DNA of 64,000 nucleotides from G963692885 sp964657395 (lineage in GTDB: Bacteria; Acidobacteriota; Terriglobia; Terriglobales; Acidobacteriaceae), in contig CAZZUX010000001.1 in assembly GCA_964657395.1 (NCBI GenBank), positions 1 through 64,000 of the forward strand, in the 5' to 3' direction. The translations under genes were made by a program, and so were the position numbers. This document shows positions 35,256 through 44,302 of this stretch, one piece after another (positions within the stretch are counted from its first letter, which is position 1; each line of letters begins with the position of its first letter). Under the pieces are notes generated by a model, which had not been told where the DNA came from, ran no database searches, and was given only the letters and a program-made list of their open reading frames with translations.

Positions 35256-36119
35256 ATGGCATCAGAAGCGGAGAATGAGAAGTTGATTGGCGTGATCGGC
35301 GCCGGGACGATGGGCAATGGCATCGCGCATGTGTTCGCGAAGAGTGGATTTCCCGTGTTGCTGTGCGAAGTGGGTGAGGCGCCGCTGGAGCGGGGGCTGG
35401 GAGCGATCCGAACCAACCTCGAGCGGGAAGTCAGCAGGGGGAAGCTGACACCGGAAGAGCGGTCCTCTGCTATTGGACGGATCCGCGGTGTTGTGGGCTG
35501 GGAGCATTTAAAAGACTGCAGGCTGGTCGTGGAAGCAGCTACTGAACGGTTTGAAGTCAAGCGTGAGATATTCCGAGAACTCGATTCTCTACTACCAGAT
35601 GACAGCATTCTTGCAAGTAATACTTCATCGATATCCATCACCCGTCTAGCGGCCCAAACCAGGCGAGCTGACCGCGTGATCGGCATGCACTTCTTCAACC
35701 CCGTTCCAGTGATGCAGCTGGTGGAAGTAGTGCGTGGACTCCAGACTTCGCAGGAGACATTTGAGGCAGTAGACCAGCTTTCACGGAAGCTGGGAAAGAC
35801 GCCGGTCGAGGTGAATGATGCGGCCGGGTTTGTGTCGAACCGGGTGCTGATGCCGCTGCTGAACGAGGCGATGTTTGCGGTGATGGAAGGCGTCGCGACG
35901 GCAGAGGCTGTTGACCAGATCTTCAAGCTGGGGATGGCTCATCCGATGGGGCCGTTAACGCTGGCTGACTTCATCGGGCTCGATGTGTGTCTCGACATCA
36001 TGCGAGTGCTCGAGGAGGGGATCGGCGATCCGAAGTATCGGCCCTGTCCACTCCTGATCCGGATGGTGGATGCGGGATGGCTGGGGCGAAAATCGGGTCG
36101 AGGTTTTTACCAGTACTGA
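35256..36119 (+). CDS. 3-hydroxyacyl-CoA (3-hydroxybutyryl-CoA) dehydrogenase
   Basis: This 287-residue NAD(P)-dependent enzyme interconverts 3-hydroxyacyl-CoA and 3-ketoacyl-CoA in fatty acid or butyrate metabolism. The Rossmann motif is IGVIGAGTMGNGIAHVFA. Catalytic Ser, His and Asn are in SNTSSISIT, GMHFFNPVPVMQLVEVV and NDAAGFVSNRVLMP. AHPMGPLTLADFIGLDVCL closes the helical domain. The length matches the short single-domain Hbd type. AAGGAA precedes ATG 35256. It follows the phosphatase gene by 31 bases. Confidence 0.93.
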   Translation: MASEAENEKLIGVIGAGTMGNGIAHVFAKSGFPVLLCEVGEAPLERGLGAIRTNLEREVSRGKLTPEERSSAIGRIRGVVGWEHLKDCRLVVEAATERFEVKREIFRELDSLLPDDSILASNTSSISITRLAAQTRRADRVIGMHFFNPVPVMQLVEVVRGLQTSQETFEAVDQLSRKLGKTPVEVNDAAGFVSNRVLMPLLNEAMFAVMEGVATAEAVDQIFKLGMAHPMGPLTLADFIGLDVCLDIMRVLEEGIGDPKYRPCPLLIRMVDAGWLGRKSGRGFYQY

Positions 36120-36174
36120 GTGCCCTGCCGGATTCGCATGAGGCCGCGAGTCAGCGATTGCGGTATTTTCGGTT

Positions 36175-37098
36175 ATGGATGTCTTAAGTTCTCGCGCCAT
36201 TGCTGCAGCCGTTGCCGTCGCCGGGCAGTTCGGCTTGAAAGACATTCAACCTCTGCTGCTCCGGGACGGAAGCAATGCACTGGTGCATCTTGCCCCGTAT
36301 CCTGTCATGGCGCGAGTCGCCACGACAACGGGACTGGTCCGGCGGCCGGCTGCCAACTGGCTCCAGCGTGATCTTGACGTCGCGTCCTATCTTCATCAGG
36401 CAGGTTTTCCGGTCGTGCACCCGGCAACGGAATTACCGGCCGGCCCGCATGTGTGGAGGCCGACGGGAGGGTCGGACGACGACGCACTGGCTCTGACATT
36501 CTGGCGGTTTGTGGTGCATGATCCAGGGCTGGAGGTCCCGCTCGAAACGGCTTGTGCCAGTCTCCGTGAGTTGCATCGGGCGCTGCGCGGTTTTCCCGGA
36601 CGTGTGCCTTATATGGGCGTGGTGCTAGACGAGCTTCCTCACTGGCTGAAGTGGCTGGAGGTCCGACGCCGTTTGAGCGCGCAGGACCTGATCGCTTTAC
36701 GAGAGGGACATTGGAGGCTGGCGTCGCAGTTGATGCCTACCCATTTTTCGACCAGGATGCCGGTACAGGTGCTGCATGGGGATGCACATCGCCGGAACCT
36801 GCTGCAGACGCCGGAAGGTGCAGTATGGACGGATTTTGAGGATACGTGCGTAGGACCGGTAGCGTGGGACATTGCGACCTTCCTGTCCGTTGAGGCAGAG
36901 AAAGGCGGATCGGGTCGCGAGGAGGAGATTCTGAGCCTGTATCCGGGAGCGCCTTCGTGGGACGTACTGCTGCCGTTTGTGCAGGCCAGGGAGTTGGAGG
37001 CCGTTGTATTCATGCAGGTCGCAGCGACGCGGTTTGCGGATCGAGAGGCAGCGGCCGCCGACCGGCTGCAAAGATGGATCGGGCGGCAACTACATTGA
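36175..37098 (+). CDS. aminoglycoside-phosphotransferase-fold kinase
   Basis: This 307-residue protein has the kinase-like APH fold. The catalytic loop is VLHGDAHRRNLL, and the metal-binding motif is WTDFEDTCVGPVAWDIA. The N-terminal lobe is short and lacks an obvious Gly-rich loop. The substrate could be an antibiotic, choline or another small alcohol; the sequence does not decide. It follows the dehydrogenase gene by 55 bases on the same strand. Confidence 0.75.
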   Translation: MDVLSSRAIAAAVAVAGQFGLKDIQPLLLRDGSNALVHLAPYPVMARVATTTGLVRRPAANWLQRDLDVASYLHQAGFPVVHPATELPAGPHVWRPTGGSDDDALALTFWRFVVHDPGLEVPLETACASLRELHRALRGFPGRVPYMGVVLDELPHWLKWLEVRRRLSAQDLIALREGHWRLASQLMPTHFSTRMPVQVLHGDAHRRNLLQTPEGAVWTDFEDTCVGPVAWDIATFLSVEAEKGGSGREEEILSLYPGAPSWDVLLPFVQARELEAVVFMQVAATRFADREAAAADRLQRWIGRQLH

Positions 37099-37232
37099 CT
37101 TTGCCAGCTTGAGGGACGAAGCGTGATTCCCCTTTCGGATTCGACGGGAAGGGATTGCCGAAGTGGAGTCGGGCTGGCTTTGAGGATGGCTGAGTACACT
37201 TCTTCCACAGTGTTGAGCGGTATGCTGAGAGG

Positions 37233-38186
37233 ATGATGCGGATGACCGTGCTGGCCTCAGGTTCCAAAGGCAACAGCACACTTGTCTCCAGTAGTCGCAC
37301 CCGGATCCTGGTGGACGCGGGACTGTCCTGCCGCGAACTGCTGAAGCGGATGAAAACGGCTGGTGAGAACCCGGAGACGCTTGATGCGATCCTGGTAACT
37401 CATGAACATCAGGATCATGTCCAGGGTGTTGCTGTGCTGGCTCGCAAGCTGGGCATTCCGGTGTATTTCACGGAAGCAACTCATCGTGCCTGGCAACGCT
37501 GGATGCGCCCGGAGAAGAGGCTGACCTACGCCGACTGGCTGGAGCAGCGAAAGCAGGAGGCGCAGGCTTCGTCAGCTGGTCTTGCCGGCGAGGATGCGGC
37601 GACTGATCCGGCGGCCGACTTGGAAGACTCCTGTGAAGAGGGCGGCGAAAAAATTGCTGGGATGGAGAGAGATCCGTCGAAACTGCCAGCGCTGGAATTC
37701 TTCCGGGCAGGCGAATGCTTCTGCGTAGGCGATATCAATGTAACCCCGTTCACCATTCCCCATGATGCCGCCGACCCGGTCGGTTTTGTGTTTGTGTCGG
37801 GCGGGATCCGGATTGGGATAGCAACGGACCTGGGCTACATGCCGCCCAATGCGAAGCTGGTGCTGCGCGGATGTGACGTCCTGATGCTGGAATCGAATCA
37901 TGACCTCGAGATGCTGCGTGACGGTCCCTATCCGTGGTCAGTGAAGCAGCGGGTCATGTCGCGGGTGGGACATCTGTCGAATGATGCTGCAGCCGAGTTC
38001 CTCGAGAAGAACTACGATGGCACTGCGGCGTACGTGGTTCTGGCGCATCTGTCTGAAAGCAATAATCTTCCCGCGCTGGCGAGACTTACCGCGGAACGGG
38101 CGTTACGCGATCGGATGAGCCTGCTGGCCAACAAATTGCTGCTCGCGGAACAAAGTAGGCCAACAGAGCCTATCTTGTTAGGGTGA
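37233..38186 (+). CDS. MBL-fold metallo-hydrolase (YycJ-like)
   Basis: This 317-residue hydrolase has the metallo-beta-lactamase fold. The metal motif is VTHEHQDHVQGV (HxHxDH), followed by FTIPHDAADPVGFVF and DVLMLESNHD, with a late His in VLAHLSESNN. The start, MTVLASGSKGNSTLV, is typical of YycJ/WalJ-type proteins, which have been linked to cell division or DNA repair. An acidic, Ala-rich insert (about 105-150) not expected in short YycJ proteins lies between the motifs. Start codons at 37233 and 37239 are both possible. Confidence 0.85.
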   Translation: MMRMTVLASGSKGNSTLVSSSRTRILVDAGLSCRELLKRMKTAGENPETLDAILVTHEHQDHVQGVAVLARKLGIPVYFTEATHRAWQRWMRPEKRLTYADWLEQRKQEAQASSAGLAGEDAATDPAADLEDSCEEGGEKIAGMERDPSKLPALEFFRAGECFCVGDINVTPFTIPHDAADPVGFVFVSGGIRIGIATDLGYMPPNAKLVLRGCDVLMLESNHDLEMLRDGPYPWSVKQRVMSRVGHLSNDAAAEFLEKNYDGTAAYVVLAHLSESNNLPALARLTAERALRDRMSLLANKLLLAEQSRPTEPILLG

Positions 38187-38307
38187 AAGAGTTTAGCGTC
38201 CCCTTTTCCCGAGTGGAAAATGTATCCGGGCGGGTGGGAAACTGAATCCCCTCCGCGGAAACTGCATCTGATTGTTACTATAGATTTACGCGAGTGCGCG
38301 GCTGCCA

Positions 38308-38769
38308 ATGATGATAAAAACCAGAAGCTGCACAGATCCAGTGGTAGGAGCTATTCTTTCCAGCTGGCGTTATGACATTTCCGGAATCTCGTCACAGATG
38401 CGCGGGGATTATGAGCACCATCTGTCATCCTGCCGTCATTGCCATTCCAAGCAGCGACTTCACCGCACAGTCGACGTAGCGCTGATCGGTCTGAGCACGG
38501 TTTCGATCGCTGCCTTTCTACTGGCCCTGGCGATCATTCACCACGTAGATATCCTGCAGAACTGGGACCTGGTTCGCCTTCACCTGTGGCAACGCGAAGT
38601 AATCCTCACACTGCAGGCTGCTGCGGTGGCTGGTCTGGTGATCTCGCTGATGGCCTGGATCCTGGTAGCGATCGCGACGCCGGCTCCGGTGTACCTCACA
38701 GACATGGCCATGTCGCAGGCCCGTGGTTTCCAGGATGGACACGCCAAGCGATCAGGCAAAGCCGCCTAA
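38308..38769 (+). CDS. two-TM membrane protein with a zinc-finger-like His/Cys motif
   Basis: This 153-residue protein has a short cytoplasmic N-terminal part with HHLSSCRHCHSKQRLH, a H-x3-C-x2-C pattern like the zinc motif of anti-sigma factors. Two hydrophobic segments follow (about 55-78: VALIGLSTVSIAAFLLALAII; and 96-122). It may be an anti-sigma-like membrane protein, but no sigma factor gene is adjacent. A clear terminator follows. Confidence 0.6.
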   Translation: MMIKTRSCTDPVVGAILSSWRYDISGISSQMRGDYEHHLSSCRHCHSKQRLHRTVDVALIGLSTVSIAAFLLALAIIHHVDILQNWDLVRLHLWQREVILTLQAAAVAGLVISLMAWILVAIATPAPVYLTDMAMSQARGFQDGHAKRSGKAA

Positions 38770-38792
38770 GGGAAAAGTCTAGATTTGAACAG

Positions 38793-38820
38793 AAGGTCCC
38801 TGCCTGGCAGGGACCTTTTT
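38793..38820 (+). terminator. rho-independent terminator
   Basis: AAGGTCCCTGCC is followed by its near-exact complement GGCAGGGACCTT and a T run. It lies 24 bases after the membrane protein stop and should end that transcript. Confidence 0.78.
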
Positions 38821-38946
38821 GCGTCCGGTCTGCTACAAGAATCGCACCAACGCTCTTCACGTCTGGAAGTCCTATGATGGCTCCATCCTGCCATTGACGA
38901 CTGTCAGTCCAAGACAAGCCATCTCAGCGCGCTTTACCCTGACTTC

Positions 38947-39570
38947 ATGACAGGGACTGCCTCTTCCTCCGACTTCTATCGTTCGGCATTGCAGCACTAC
39001 ATCGCCGAGAATGCTTTGCCTCGGCACAAATACGGGCACCAGCCGCGGCTGTATGCGCTGACACGGCGGATCGGTGCAGGCATGGCGTATGACGACGATG
39101 TTGTGTTCGCGACGACCTTCCTGCATGACCTGGGAGTGTTCGTCGGACATCGCCCTGAGGATCCAAAACAGCTGGAGACGTGGAACCATGTGTCATACGT
39201 GGCAGCGAAAGCGCCTGCTCTGTTGCGCTCGACGGGCTTTCCAGAGGGGAAGATCGAAGCAGTGCTGGAGGCAATTCGTACGCACCAGCCGAAGGATGAT
39301 CCGGCGACGCTGGAGGGTGTGATTGTGCGGGACGCCGACATCCTGGAGCAGTTAGGGGCGATTGGTGTGTTGCGGACCGTGTCGAAGGTCGGCAGCGATA
39401 CGCGGTTTCTGACATTTACGACCGCGGCGGAGTCGCTCGAGAAGGCAATGCAGGAGCTGCCGCCAAGGATTCGGTTGGAGCCGACGCGGAGACTGGCACA
39501 GCCACGAATTGCGATATTGAAAGCCTTTCTGGACGCGCTGGCTGACGAAGCTGATGGCGACCTAGGCTGA
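38947..39570 (+). CDS. HD-domain phosphohydrolase
   Basis: This 207-residue protein belongs to the HD metal-dependent phosphohydrolase superfamily. The first His is in PRHKYGHQPRLYALT, the HD pair in FATTFLHDLGVFVG, another His in ETWNHVSYVA, and the final Asp in VIVRDADILEQLG. It acts on a phosphorylated small molecule that cannot be named from sequence. ATG 38947 lacks a clear Shine-Dalgarno. Confidence 0.82.
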   Translation: MTGTASSSDFYRSALQHYIAENALPRHKYGHQPRLYALTRRIGAGMAYDDDVVFATTFLHDLGVFVGHRPEDPKQLETWNHVSYVAAKAPALLRSTGFPEGKIEAVLEAIRTHQPKDDPATLEGVIVRDADILEQLGAIGVLRTVSKVGSDTRFLTFTTAAESLEKAMQELPPRIRLEPTRRLAQPRIAILKAFLDALADEADGDLG

Positions 39571-39624
39571 GGTCCGTGCCTTCGGTAACGCCTGCGCGGC
39601 GAGCGGTGTTTGCCCCACCGGCAC

Positions 39625-39666
39625 ATTTCAAACAGAGGGAGGTACTACTTCCCTCTGTTTTGAAAT
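39625..39666. terminator. strong hairpin, probable bidirectional terminator
   Basis: ATTTCAAACAGAGGGA (39625-39640) pairs with TCCCTCTGTTTTGAAAT (39650-39666) with one bulged base and a 9-base loop. It lies between the converging HD hydrolase and pyrD genes. A/T-rich flanks inside the stem could serve as U tracts in both directions. Confidence 0.55.
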
Positions 39667-39723
39667 TTGCCCATCGCTGCCCGCGAAGGGGGCCGCCGGA
39701 GGTAAGGCTTTCACTCCATTAAG

Positions 39724-40647
39724 CTACTGCCCGGTTTGCAGGGTGCCGGTGAGGGTGTGCACAGCCGCGACGTGATGGTTGCTGCACCAGTGTTCGAGGC
39801 TTTTGGCGATGCGTTCGGTGGCGCGCGGATCGGCGTAGCTTGCCGTGCCGATCTGGACAGCGGCAGCGCCGGCGATCATGAACTCGACCGCATCTTCTGC
39901 GTTCATGATGCCGCCCATGCCGAGGATAGGGAGAGACACTGCACGTGCTGCTTCATAGACCATGCGAACGGCGATGGGTCGAATCGCAGGACCGGAGAGG
40001 CCACCGGTGACATTGGCGATATGGGGCTTGCGGGTCTTGATGTCGATTGAAAGTGACAGGAAGGTGTTGACCAGGGAGAGTGCGTCGGCGCCTGACTCCG
40101 CGCAGATGCGCGCCATGGCTGCGATCGAGGTGACATTGGGGGAGAGTTTGACAATTACGGGGCGTTTGGCGATGTGCTTCGCATTTTCTACCAGGTCGCG
40201 AAGCAGTGCGGGGTCGGTGCCGAAGACCTGGCCGCCATGGCGGGTGTTAGGGCACGACGCGTTTAATTCGTAGGCAGCGATGCCAGGTGCGGCGTTCAGA
40301 GCGTCGATGACGGCAAGATAATCTTCGAGGTTGAAGCCGAATACGTTCACAATGCAGGCGGTGGCATTGTAGCGAGCGAGACGCGGCAGCTTGTCCTTGA
40401 GAAAGGCCTGGACGCCGACATTCTGCAGTCCGATAGCGTTCATCATGCCTGACGAGGTCTCCATGAGGCGCGGCGCTGCATTGCCGGCCATGGGCTCGCG
40501 GGAAAGACCCTTGGTGACGAAGCCGCCGATGCGATCGAGATTGATGATGTCGTCGAACTCTATGCCATAGCCGAAGGTGCCACTGGCCGCAATGATGGGA
40601 TTCCGGAGCTCTATGCCGCAGAACTGTACGCGCATGTCTGGCTTCAC
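39724..40647 (-). CDS. pyrD: dihydroorotate dehydrogenase (class 1B type catalytic subunit)
   Basis: This 307-residue FMN enzyme oxidises dihydroorotate to orotate in pyrimidine synthesis. The signatures are NPIIAASGTFGYG, GLQNVGVQAFL, ELNASCPNT with the catalytic Cys of class 1 enzymes, PVIVKLSPNVT and ILGMGGIMNAEDAVEFMIAGA. The short length and Cys fit class 1B, which needs a PyrK partner that is not seen here. The first start, GTG 40647, overlaps the upstream stop (GTGA); ATG 40635 is the alternative. Confidence 0.93.
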   Translation of the reverse strand: MKPDMRVQFCGIELRNPIIAASGTFGYGIEFDDIINLDRIGGFVTKGLSREPMAGNAAPRLMETSSGMMNAIGLQNVGVQAFLKDKLPRLARYNATACIVNVFGFNLEDYLAVIDALNAAPGIAAYELNASCPNTRHGGQVFGTDPALLRDLVENAKHIAKRPVIVKLSPNVTSIAAMARICAESGADALSLVNTFLSLSIDIKTRKPHIANVTGGLSGPAIRPIAVRMVYEAARAVSLPILGMGGIMNAEDAVEFMIAGAAAVQIGTASYADPRATERIAKSLEHWCSNHHVAAVHTLTGTLQTGQ

Positions 40648-42533
40648 GGAGGGGTCGTCTCTCCGGTATCTGTGTCGGCGGGGACGTCGGTCGTGAGGCC
40701 TCGGTGTTTGCCCTTGGCGGGCGGCGCGATCATGACAGGACGAATTGCCTGGGTGAGGATATGTCCTACCGCGGCGGACGGCTGGTTGATGGCAAGGAGG
40801 GAGGCGAGCGTGGCGGCCAGATCTACGGGTTCGACGCGACCACGATAGATGCCGGGAGTGAATGGCGCGCCGAAGAAGGCAAGTGGAACATGCCGGTCGT
40901 AGGAGTAGGCCGAGAAGTGATTGGTGCCCAGCGGATTGCCGGACTGTTCCATCTGGAAGGCTTGAGGAATGACCATGACGTACCAGCCGCCGTTCGGACT
41001 GTAGCTGTGCGCAAGCAGTGTGCCGAACTCACTGGGTGGCTGCGGCCCGTTTACGAGATCAAGCCGGGTGTAAACATGCATGGCGAAGGGACGAGGAGCG
41101 AAGCGTGCCGGCGGTGTTACCGGGGCGGGCGGCGGAACAGGTTCCGGGACAACAGCTGCTTTCGTGTTTCGATTTTTTGATGGTCGTGGAGTTGGCCGCT
41201 TCACCAAGCCTTTGGTTTTCAAGGTTGACTTGGGAGCCACAATTTCCGGGGCGGGCAGGGTGACATACGGCGTCGGCGTAACCATAGCGGCGGCTGCGGG
41301 GGAGACGGCAGCGAGTGCGGGCTCGACCGCTGCCTGGACTGCCTGCTCAGCCTCCTGCTCGTTGATGCCGGCAACTTCAAAGCTGGGCCGGTTCAGAGAT
41401 AAATAGGGCAATCCCTGCTTAGGCAGGATGTAGACGACTTTCTCTCCCGGAGAGAACTTGGCATTCATCGCTTCGTTGAGGTCAGCGGTGAAGCGTGCCA
41501 TGTCGATGGTGGCAGCGGGCAGGCCGAGAGTCGCGGCCTGACCGGGCACGGGTGCGACGCCGTGGTCAGCAGAGAGCGTGATCCATACATTGTTCAGGCC
41601 GCCGTCAACATGGGTATCGAGCCAGGTAAAGAAGCTGTCGAGTTGGCTGTCGAGGGCTAGCACCATCTGCAATTCCTGCGGCGAATCCGGGCCGAAGGTG
41701 TGGCCGACGATGTCAGGAGCGGAGAGGCTCAGCGTGAGCATGTCAGTGGTGGCGTGTTTGCCGAGCTGCTCGCCAGTGATGAGCGCTTTGGCGAAATCGA
41801 TCTCGTAGGTGTTGGCGGCGGGCGTTTTGCCGACCTGTTCGTAGAATTCGCCGGACTTTTCTACGCCGGCCTCCTGCGCGGCCTCAGCAGCACGATCACT
41901 GCCGTTGAAAGCCGTGGCCCATTTGGGCAGGTCGTTCATGTAGTAGGTGGAGGTGATGAAGCTGCCGGTGGAACCATCGATCCAGAAGGCTCCGTTGGCA
42001 GTGGCGCCGGCGGGCAGAATGGCCGCGCGATCCTTGAGAGAAACGCCCCAGACCTGTGAGCGGCCCTGGGTAGCCAGACGGAGTTCATCGCCCACGGTGG
42101 AAGCACGCAGATTGCGGGGAGAGGAGCCGGGCTCAGAGCTGCTGGCGTTGATAAGGCCGAGCAGGTGGTAGCGCTCATCTTCAACCGAGGTGACGGGACG
42201 CTCTTTATTGCGGCCCAAGTCCCACCATTCGTTGGAGTTGATGCCGTGGCCATCGGTATAGGCGCCGGTGCCTATGGTGGAGTGGCCAGGAGCTGTCTTG
42301 GTGTTGGCGTAGTTGTAGTAGCAATCCGGGAAGTAGGCACCTTTTTCGAGGAAGAGCTTGAAGCCGCGGCCTTTGAGCTGATCCCGATAGCGCTCGAGAT
42401 AGTCTTCACGAAACTGGTCGATGACCAGGATGATGACCAACCTGGGGTGGCCGTCATAGGCGCTGGCACTCGCCGGCTGAGCTGCCGAGAGTGTGAGGAG
42501 CAGGGTCAAAAAGAGCGATAGGGCGCGCTTCAT
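40644..42533 (-). CDS. secreted alkaline phosphatase-superfamily protein (PafA-like)
   Basis: This 629-residue exported protein has a signal peptide (RALSLFLTLLLTLSAAQPASA). The metal and nucleophile motifs are VIILVIDQFREDYL and YNYANTKTAPGHSTIGTGAYTDGHGI, with Thr as the likely nucleophile as in PafA. Other metal motifs are SAPDIVGHTFGPDSPQ and LSADHGVAPVPGQA. Near the C-terminus there is a Pro/Ala-rich insert and the late SAYSYDRHVPLAFFGA His motif. It should release phosphate from organic esters in the periplasm. The start is uncertain among ATGs 42533, 42542 and 42554. It overlaps pyrD by 4 bases. Confidence 0.87.
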   Translation of the reverse strand: MKRALSLFLTLLLTLSAAQPASASAYDGHPRLVIILVIDQFREDYLERYRDQLKGRGFKLFLEKGAYFPDCYYNYANTKTAPGHSTIGTGAYTDGHGINSNEWWDLGRNKERPVTSVEDERYHLLGLINASSSEPGSSPRNLRASTVGDELRLATQGRSQVWGVSLKDRAAILPAGATANGAFWIDGSTGSFITSTYYMNDLPKWATAFNGSDRAAEAAQEAGVEKSGEFYEQVGKTPAANTYEIDFAKALITGEQLGKHATTDMLTLSLSAPDIVGHTFGPDSPQELQMVLALDSQLDSFFTWLDTHVDGGLNNVWITLSADHGVAPVPGQAATLGLPAATIDMARFTADLNEAMNAKFSPGEKVVYILPKQGLPYLSLNRPSFEVAGINEQEAEQAVQAAVEPALAAVSPAAAAMVTPTPYVTLPAPEIVAPKSTLKTKGLVKRPTPRPSKNRNTKAAVVPEPVPPPAPVTPPARFAPRPFAMHVYTRLDLVNGPQPPSEFGTLLAHSYSPNGGWYVMVIPQAFQMEQSGNPLGTNHFSAYSYDRHVPLAFFGAPFTPGIYRGRVEPVDLAATLASLLAINQPSAAVGHILTQAIRPVMIAPPAKGKHRGLTTDVPADTDTGETTPP

Positions 42534-42735
42534 GGTCGACATAAGCAGAATCATTATCGCAGGAGCGCTGCTTCAGTTTAAGAGTCGTGCGGAGAGTAGC
42601 AGAAGGTGTACAGCAGCTGTCACCGGTTTCCCCAAGGTGCTTGCTGAAGAGCAAACGATGGGAGGGTAGATACTCTTTTCGCCAGGACTGGCTGTCGAAC
42701 GATCCAGCAGATGAATTTCTATTAATGTAGTAGGG

Positions 42736-43886
42736 ATGCTTGATCTTGGATTCGTGCGGGCAAACCTGCCCTTTGTGGAAGAGAAGCTGCGCGCGCGCGG
42801 CATGGATCCGGCTGTGGCGCTTGGAGATTTTCGTACTCTCGATGCNNNNNNNNNNNNNNNNNNNNNNNNNNNNNNNNNNNNNNNNNNNNNNNNNNNNNNN
42901 NNNNNNNNNNNNNNNNNNNNNNNNNNNNNNNNNNNNNNNNNNNNNCCTTCGAGCCAAAGCCTCACTGGGAGCTGGGCGAGTCGCTCGGCGTACTGGACAT
43001 GCAGCGCGGCGCGAAGATCAGCGGTGCACGCTTTCCGGTGTACTGGCATGCCGGGGCGCGGCTGGAGCGGGCGCTGGCCAACTTCATGCTGGATACACAT
43101 ACGTCCCAGCATGGCTATGGCGAGGTTTTGCCTCCGGCGATGGTGAACAGCCGGTCGCTATTCGGCACCGGCCAGTTGCCGAAGTTCGCCGACGACCTGT
43201 TCCATTGCATCGATGAAGAGGGCTATACGCCGGGTGTGCTGCGGGATAACGATCACTGGCTGATTCCGACGGCGGAAGTGCCGGTGACGAATCTTTACCG
43301 CGACGAGATCCTGGATGATGCGCAGCTGCCGATTTCGCTGGCTGCGTATACGCCCTGTTTTCGTGCTGAAGCTGGATCGTATGGTCGCGACGTCCGGGGC
43401 ATCATCCGGGTGCATCAATTTCAGAAGGTGGAGCTGGTTAAATTCGCTCGTCCAGAGGATTCTGAAGCAGAGCACGAGAAACTTACCGGGCATGCCGAAT
43501 CGATTTTGCGCCAGCTTCATCTGCCATACAGAAAAATGTTGTTGTGCACAGGGGACATGGGCTTCAGCGCCGCCAAGACGTACGACCTGGAGGTATGGCT
43601 GCCAGGGCAGGGGCTGTATCGGGAGATTTCTTCCTGCTCTAACTTCGGAGCCTTCCAGGCAAGGCGAGCGAATATTCGCTACAGGCCTGCGGGTAAAACG
43701 AAGGCAGAGTATCTACATACATTGAATGGCAGCGGATTGGCAGTAGGGCGAACGTGGCTCGCCATACTTGAAAATTACCAACAGGCAAATGGCAGTGTTC
43801 GTATCCCGGATGCACTGCTGCCTTACATGGGTGGCATTACCGTCATCTCTCCACCGGCGGATGGACTGGGGACTGGAAAGAAATGA
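42736..43886 (+). CDS. serS: seryl-tRNA synthetase, interrupted by an assembly gap
   Basis: This class II synthetase charges tRNA-Ser with serine. The first 36 residues (MLDLGFVRANLPFVEEKL) match the SerRS N-terminus. A 100-N gap then hides most of the tRNA-binding coiled coil. The core resumes at FEPKPHWELGESLG and shows motif 2 (CFRAEAGSYGRDVRGIIRVHQF) and motif 3 (LNGSGLAVGRTWLAILENYQQ). The two visible parts lie in different frames across the gap, as expected if the 100 N is a placeholder. It heads an operon with two small envelope genes; its TGA overlaps the next ATG. Confidence 0.93.
42846..42945. other. assembly gap (100 N) inside serS
   Basis: Exactly 100 unknown bases are given. Compared with the usual SerRS, about 95 codons (roughly 285 bases) are missing. 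The frames on either side require a true length of 2 modulo 3, so 100 is not the real size. Confidence 0.95.
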
Positions 43887-44299
43887 GAACAGCAATCGAA
43901 CCAACGACCGGGCCCCTGTGGAAGCGCTACATCTTCTGGACGTATGAGCGCGGCAGTTTTCACTATGACGTGATGGTGACGCTCATCCTGTTATTCATTT
44001 TTGTGTCGCCGCACATAATCAACTTCGGCGACCGTCCGAAGCCGGAGCCGCAGGTGACTGGGCGCGATGTGCTGGTGGAATCGAGTTCCGCCGGGGTATT
44101 CGTCTACGAGGTAAGTGCGGGAGCAGTGAAGTCAGTGATGAACGATCAGGATGCGCTGAAGCAGGCATTGATTTCCAGCATTGCGCCAATTGCCGGTCAG
44201 CTGCAGTTGGATCGTTACGACACACTGAAGGACCCGAACGGTTCGATCGCTGCTTACAGGGTATTTGCGCATCGTACTGCCGAGACCGGGGTTCAGTAG
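43883..44299 (+). CDS. single-TM hypothetical protein downstream of serS
   Basis: This 138-residue protein has a charged N-terminal part, one membrane segment (about 30-47: VMVTLILLFIFVSPHII) and a soluble C-terminal part (VEYEVSAGAV-like, through RYDTLKDPNG) probably outside the membrane. I do not recognise a family. Its ATG overlaps the serS stop (ATGA), and the LolA-like gene follows by 3 bases, so the three are probably cotranslated. Confidence 0.65.
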   Translation: MRTAIEPTTGPLWKRYIFWTYERGSFHYDVMVTLILLFIFVSPHIINFGDRPKPEPQVTGRDVLVESSSAGVFVYEVSAGAVKSVMNDQDALKQALISSIAPIAGQLQLDRYDTLKDPNGSIAAYRVFAHRTAETGVQ

Positions 44300-44302
44300 G
44301 GA

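Noticed and set aside
34964..35926. Leftward open frame opposite the phosphatase and hydroxyacyl-CoA dehydrogenase genes
   Set aside because: Both rightward genes have full catalytic motifs; this frame has none.
42736..43886. serS as a frameshifted pseudogene
   Set aside because: The frame change coincides exactly with the 100-N placeholder, so it reflects unknown gap length rather than mutation.
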